Shown piece after piece: positions 5,528-5,670 of a stretch of DNA of 5,670 nt (position 1 is the stretch's first letter; each line of letters opens with the position of its first letter). The notes beneath the pieces were generated by a model. That model was not told where the DNA came from, searched no databases, and saw nothing but the letters and a program-made list of their open reading frames with translations. Source of the stretch: Nitrospirota bacterium (GTDB taxonomy: Bacteria; Nitrospirota; Nitrospiria; Nitrospirales; UBA8639); contig JAOUNC010000204.1 in NCBI GenBank assembly GCA_029881175.1, positions 1-5,670 on the forward strand, written 5' to 3'. Made by a program: the position numbers and the translations under genes.

Positions 5528-5553
5528 TCAACTCCGCCGATCGTCGGAGTTGA
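5528..5553. promoter_or_regulatory. Palindrome, possible operator or hairpin upstream of the right-edge gene
   Basis: Arms TCAACTCCG (5528-5536) and CGGAGTTGA (5545-5553) are perfect reverse complements; between them one mismatched pair brackets a self-complementary CGATCG. No T-run follows, so it is not a standard terminator. It lies about 40-60 bases upstream of the predicted -35/-10 at 5591-5620, a position suitable for a regulator binding site. Confidence 0.45.
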
Positions 5554-5590
5554 GAAGGTGAATGGCATGGCATGTGGAAGAGACTTATCC

Positions 5591-5620
5591 TGGTCAGGAT
5601 TGGAATATGTGTAGTATAAT
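5591..5620 (+). promoter_or_regulatory. Probable promoter for the gene entering at the right edge
   Basis: A perfect -10 TATAAT at 5615-5620 is preceded, 18 bases upstream, by TGGTCA (5591-5596), which matches TTGACA in four of six positions. Transcription would start near 5627, giving a leader of about 38 bases before GTG 5665. Confidence 0.55.
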
Positions 5621-5651
5621 GGATGGTTTGCGATCAATAATCCCATTAAAG

Positions 5652-5657
5652 AGGAGG
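5652..5657 (+). promoter_or_regulatory. Consensus ribosome binding site before GTG 5665
   Basis: AGGAGG lies seven bases before a GTG at 5665-5667. It is the main reason to call a coding start at the window's end. Confidence 0.6.
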
Positions 5658-5664
5658 CGGATTA

Positions 5665-5670
5665 GTGAGG
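5665..5670 (+). CDS. Start of a gene running off the right edge (two codons visible)
   Basis: Only GTG AGG is inside the window. The call rests on the consensus AGGAGG seven bases upstream and the TATAAT promoter 45 bases upstream. Product unknown. A competing frame from ATG 5562 is also open to the edge but overlaps the promoter and has a poorly placed binding site. Confidence 0.4.

Noticed and set aside
5519..5553. tRNA T-arm-like GGTTCAACTCC
   Set aside because: No acceptor, D or anticodon stem can be assembled around it; it is one arm of the palindrome.
5307..5573. Minus-strand 88-codon open frame
   Set aside because: Low-complexity serine/basic composition, overlaps the palindrome, no ribosome binding site or recognisable motif.
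5562..5670. Plus-strand frame from ATG 5562 open to the right edge
   Set aside because: Its AAGG is only three bases from the ATG, it covers the TATAAT promoter, and the GTG at 5665 in another frame has a far better binding site. Cannot be fully excluded without more sequence.

Overview
The window looks like an accessory, repeat-rich stretch of a bacterial chromosome of moderate G+C. The repeat at 4579-4787 resembles a short dispersed element I recall from Nitrospira-type (Nitrospirota) and some other environmental genomes. That assignment comes from memory of sequence style only, so it is tentative.

Layout, left to right. At 1-877 is the end of an S1-type serine protease gene that runs off the left edge. 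A two-domain universal stress protein follows 45 bases later (923-1795). At 2031-2219 is a small antitoxin-like gene with a strong ribosome binding site. Its overlapping RelE/ParE-type toxin partner is broken after 22 codons, so this module is now an orphan antitoxin. On the minus strand, 3429-2385 holds an AT-richer gene for a protein with an N-terminal SEC-C motif and, by my reading, a PIN-like nuclease fold. The gene is split by a one-base frameshift at an 8-base homopolymer lying exactly where the first catalytic Asp motif is encoded. A small gene remnant (3493-3654, minus) comes next, then an apparently intact Phd/YefM-ParE toxin-antitoxin operon (3688-4253). A near-perfect palindrome covers its -10 region and ends three bases before the antitoxin start codon, which predicts an autoregulated and probably leaderless mRNA.

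From 4254 to about 5660 I see no convincing gene. This 1.4 kb holds three unrelated palindromic repeat types: a 209-bp element with terminal inverted repeats, a pair of REP-like hairpins in mirror orientation, and a roughly 95-bp long-hairpin element. They are followed by an isolated palindrome, a promoter-like sequence, and a ribosome binding site with a GTG start at the right edge.

Overall, the left 1.8 kb looks like ordinary stress or proteostasis genes. The remainder looks like a landing zone for mobile and selfish small modules: two toxin-antitoxin systems (one dead), a SEC-C/PIN gene of foreign composition, and several miniature repeats. The most interesting item is the SEC-C/PIN gene with its homopolymer shift site. 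It could be a decayed gene, a sequencing error, a phase-variable switch or a recoding site.
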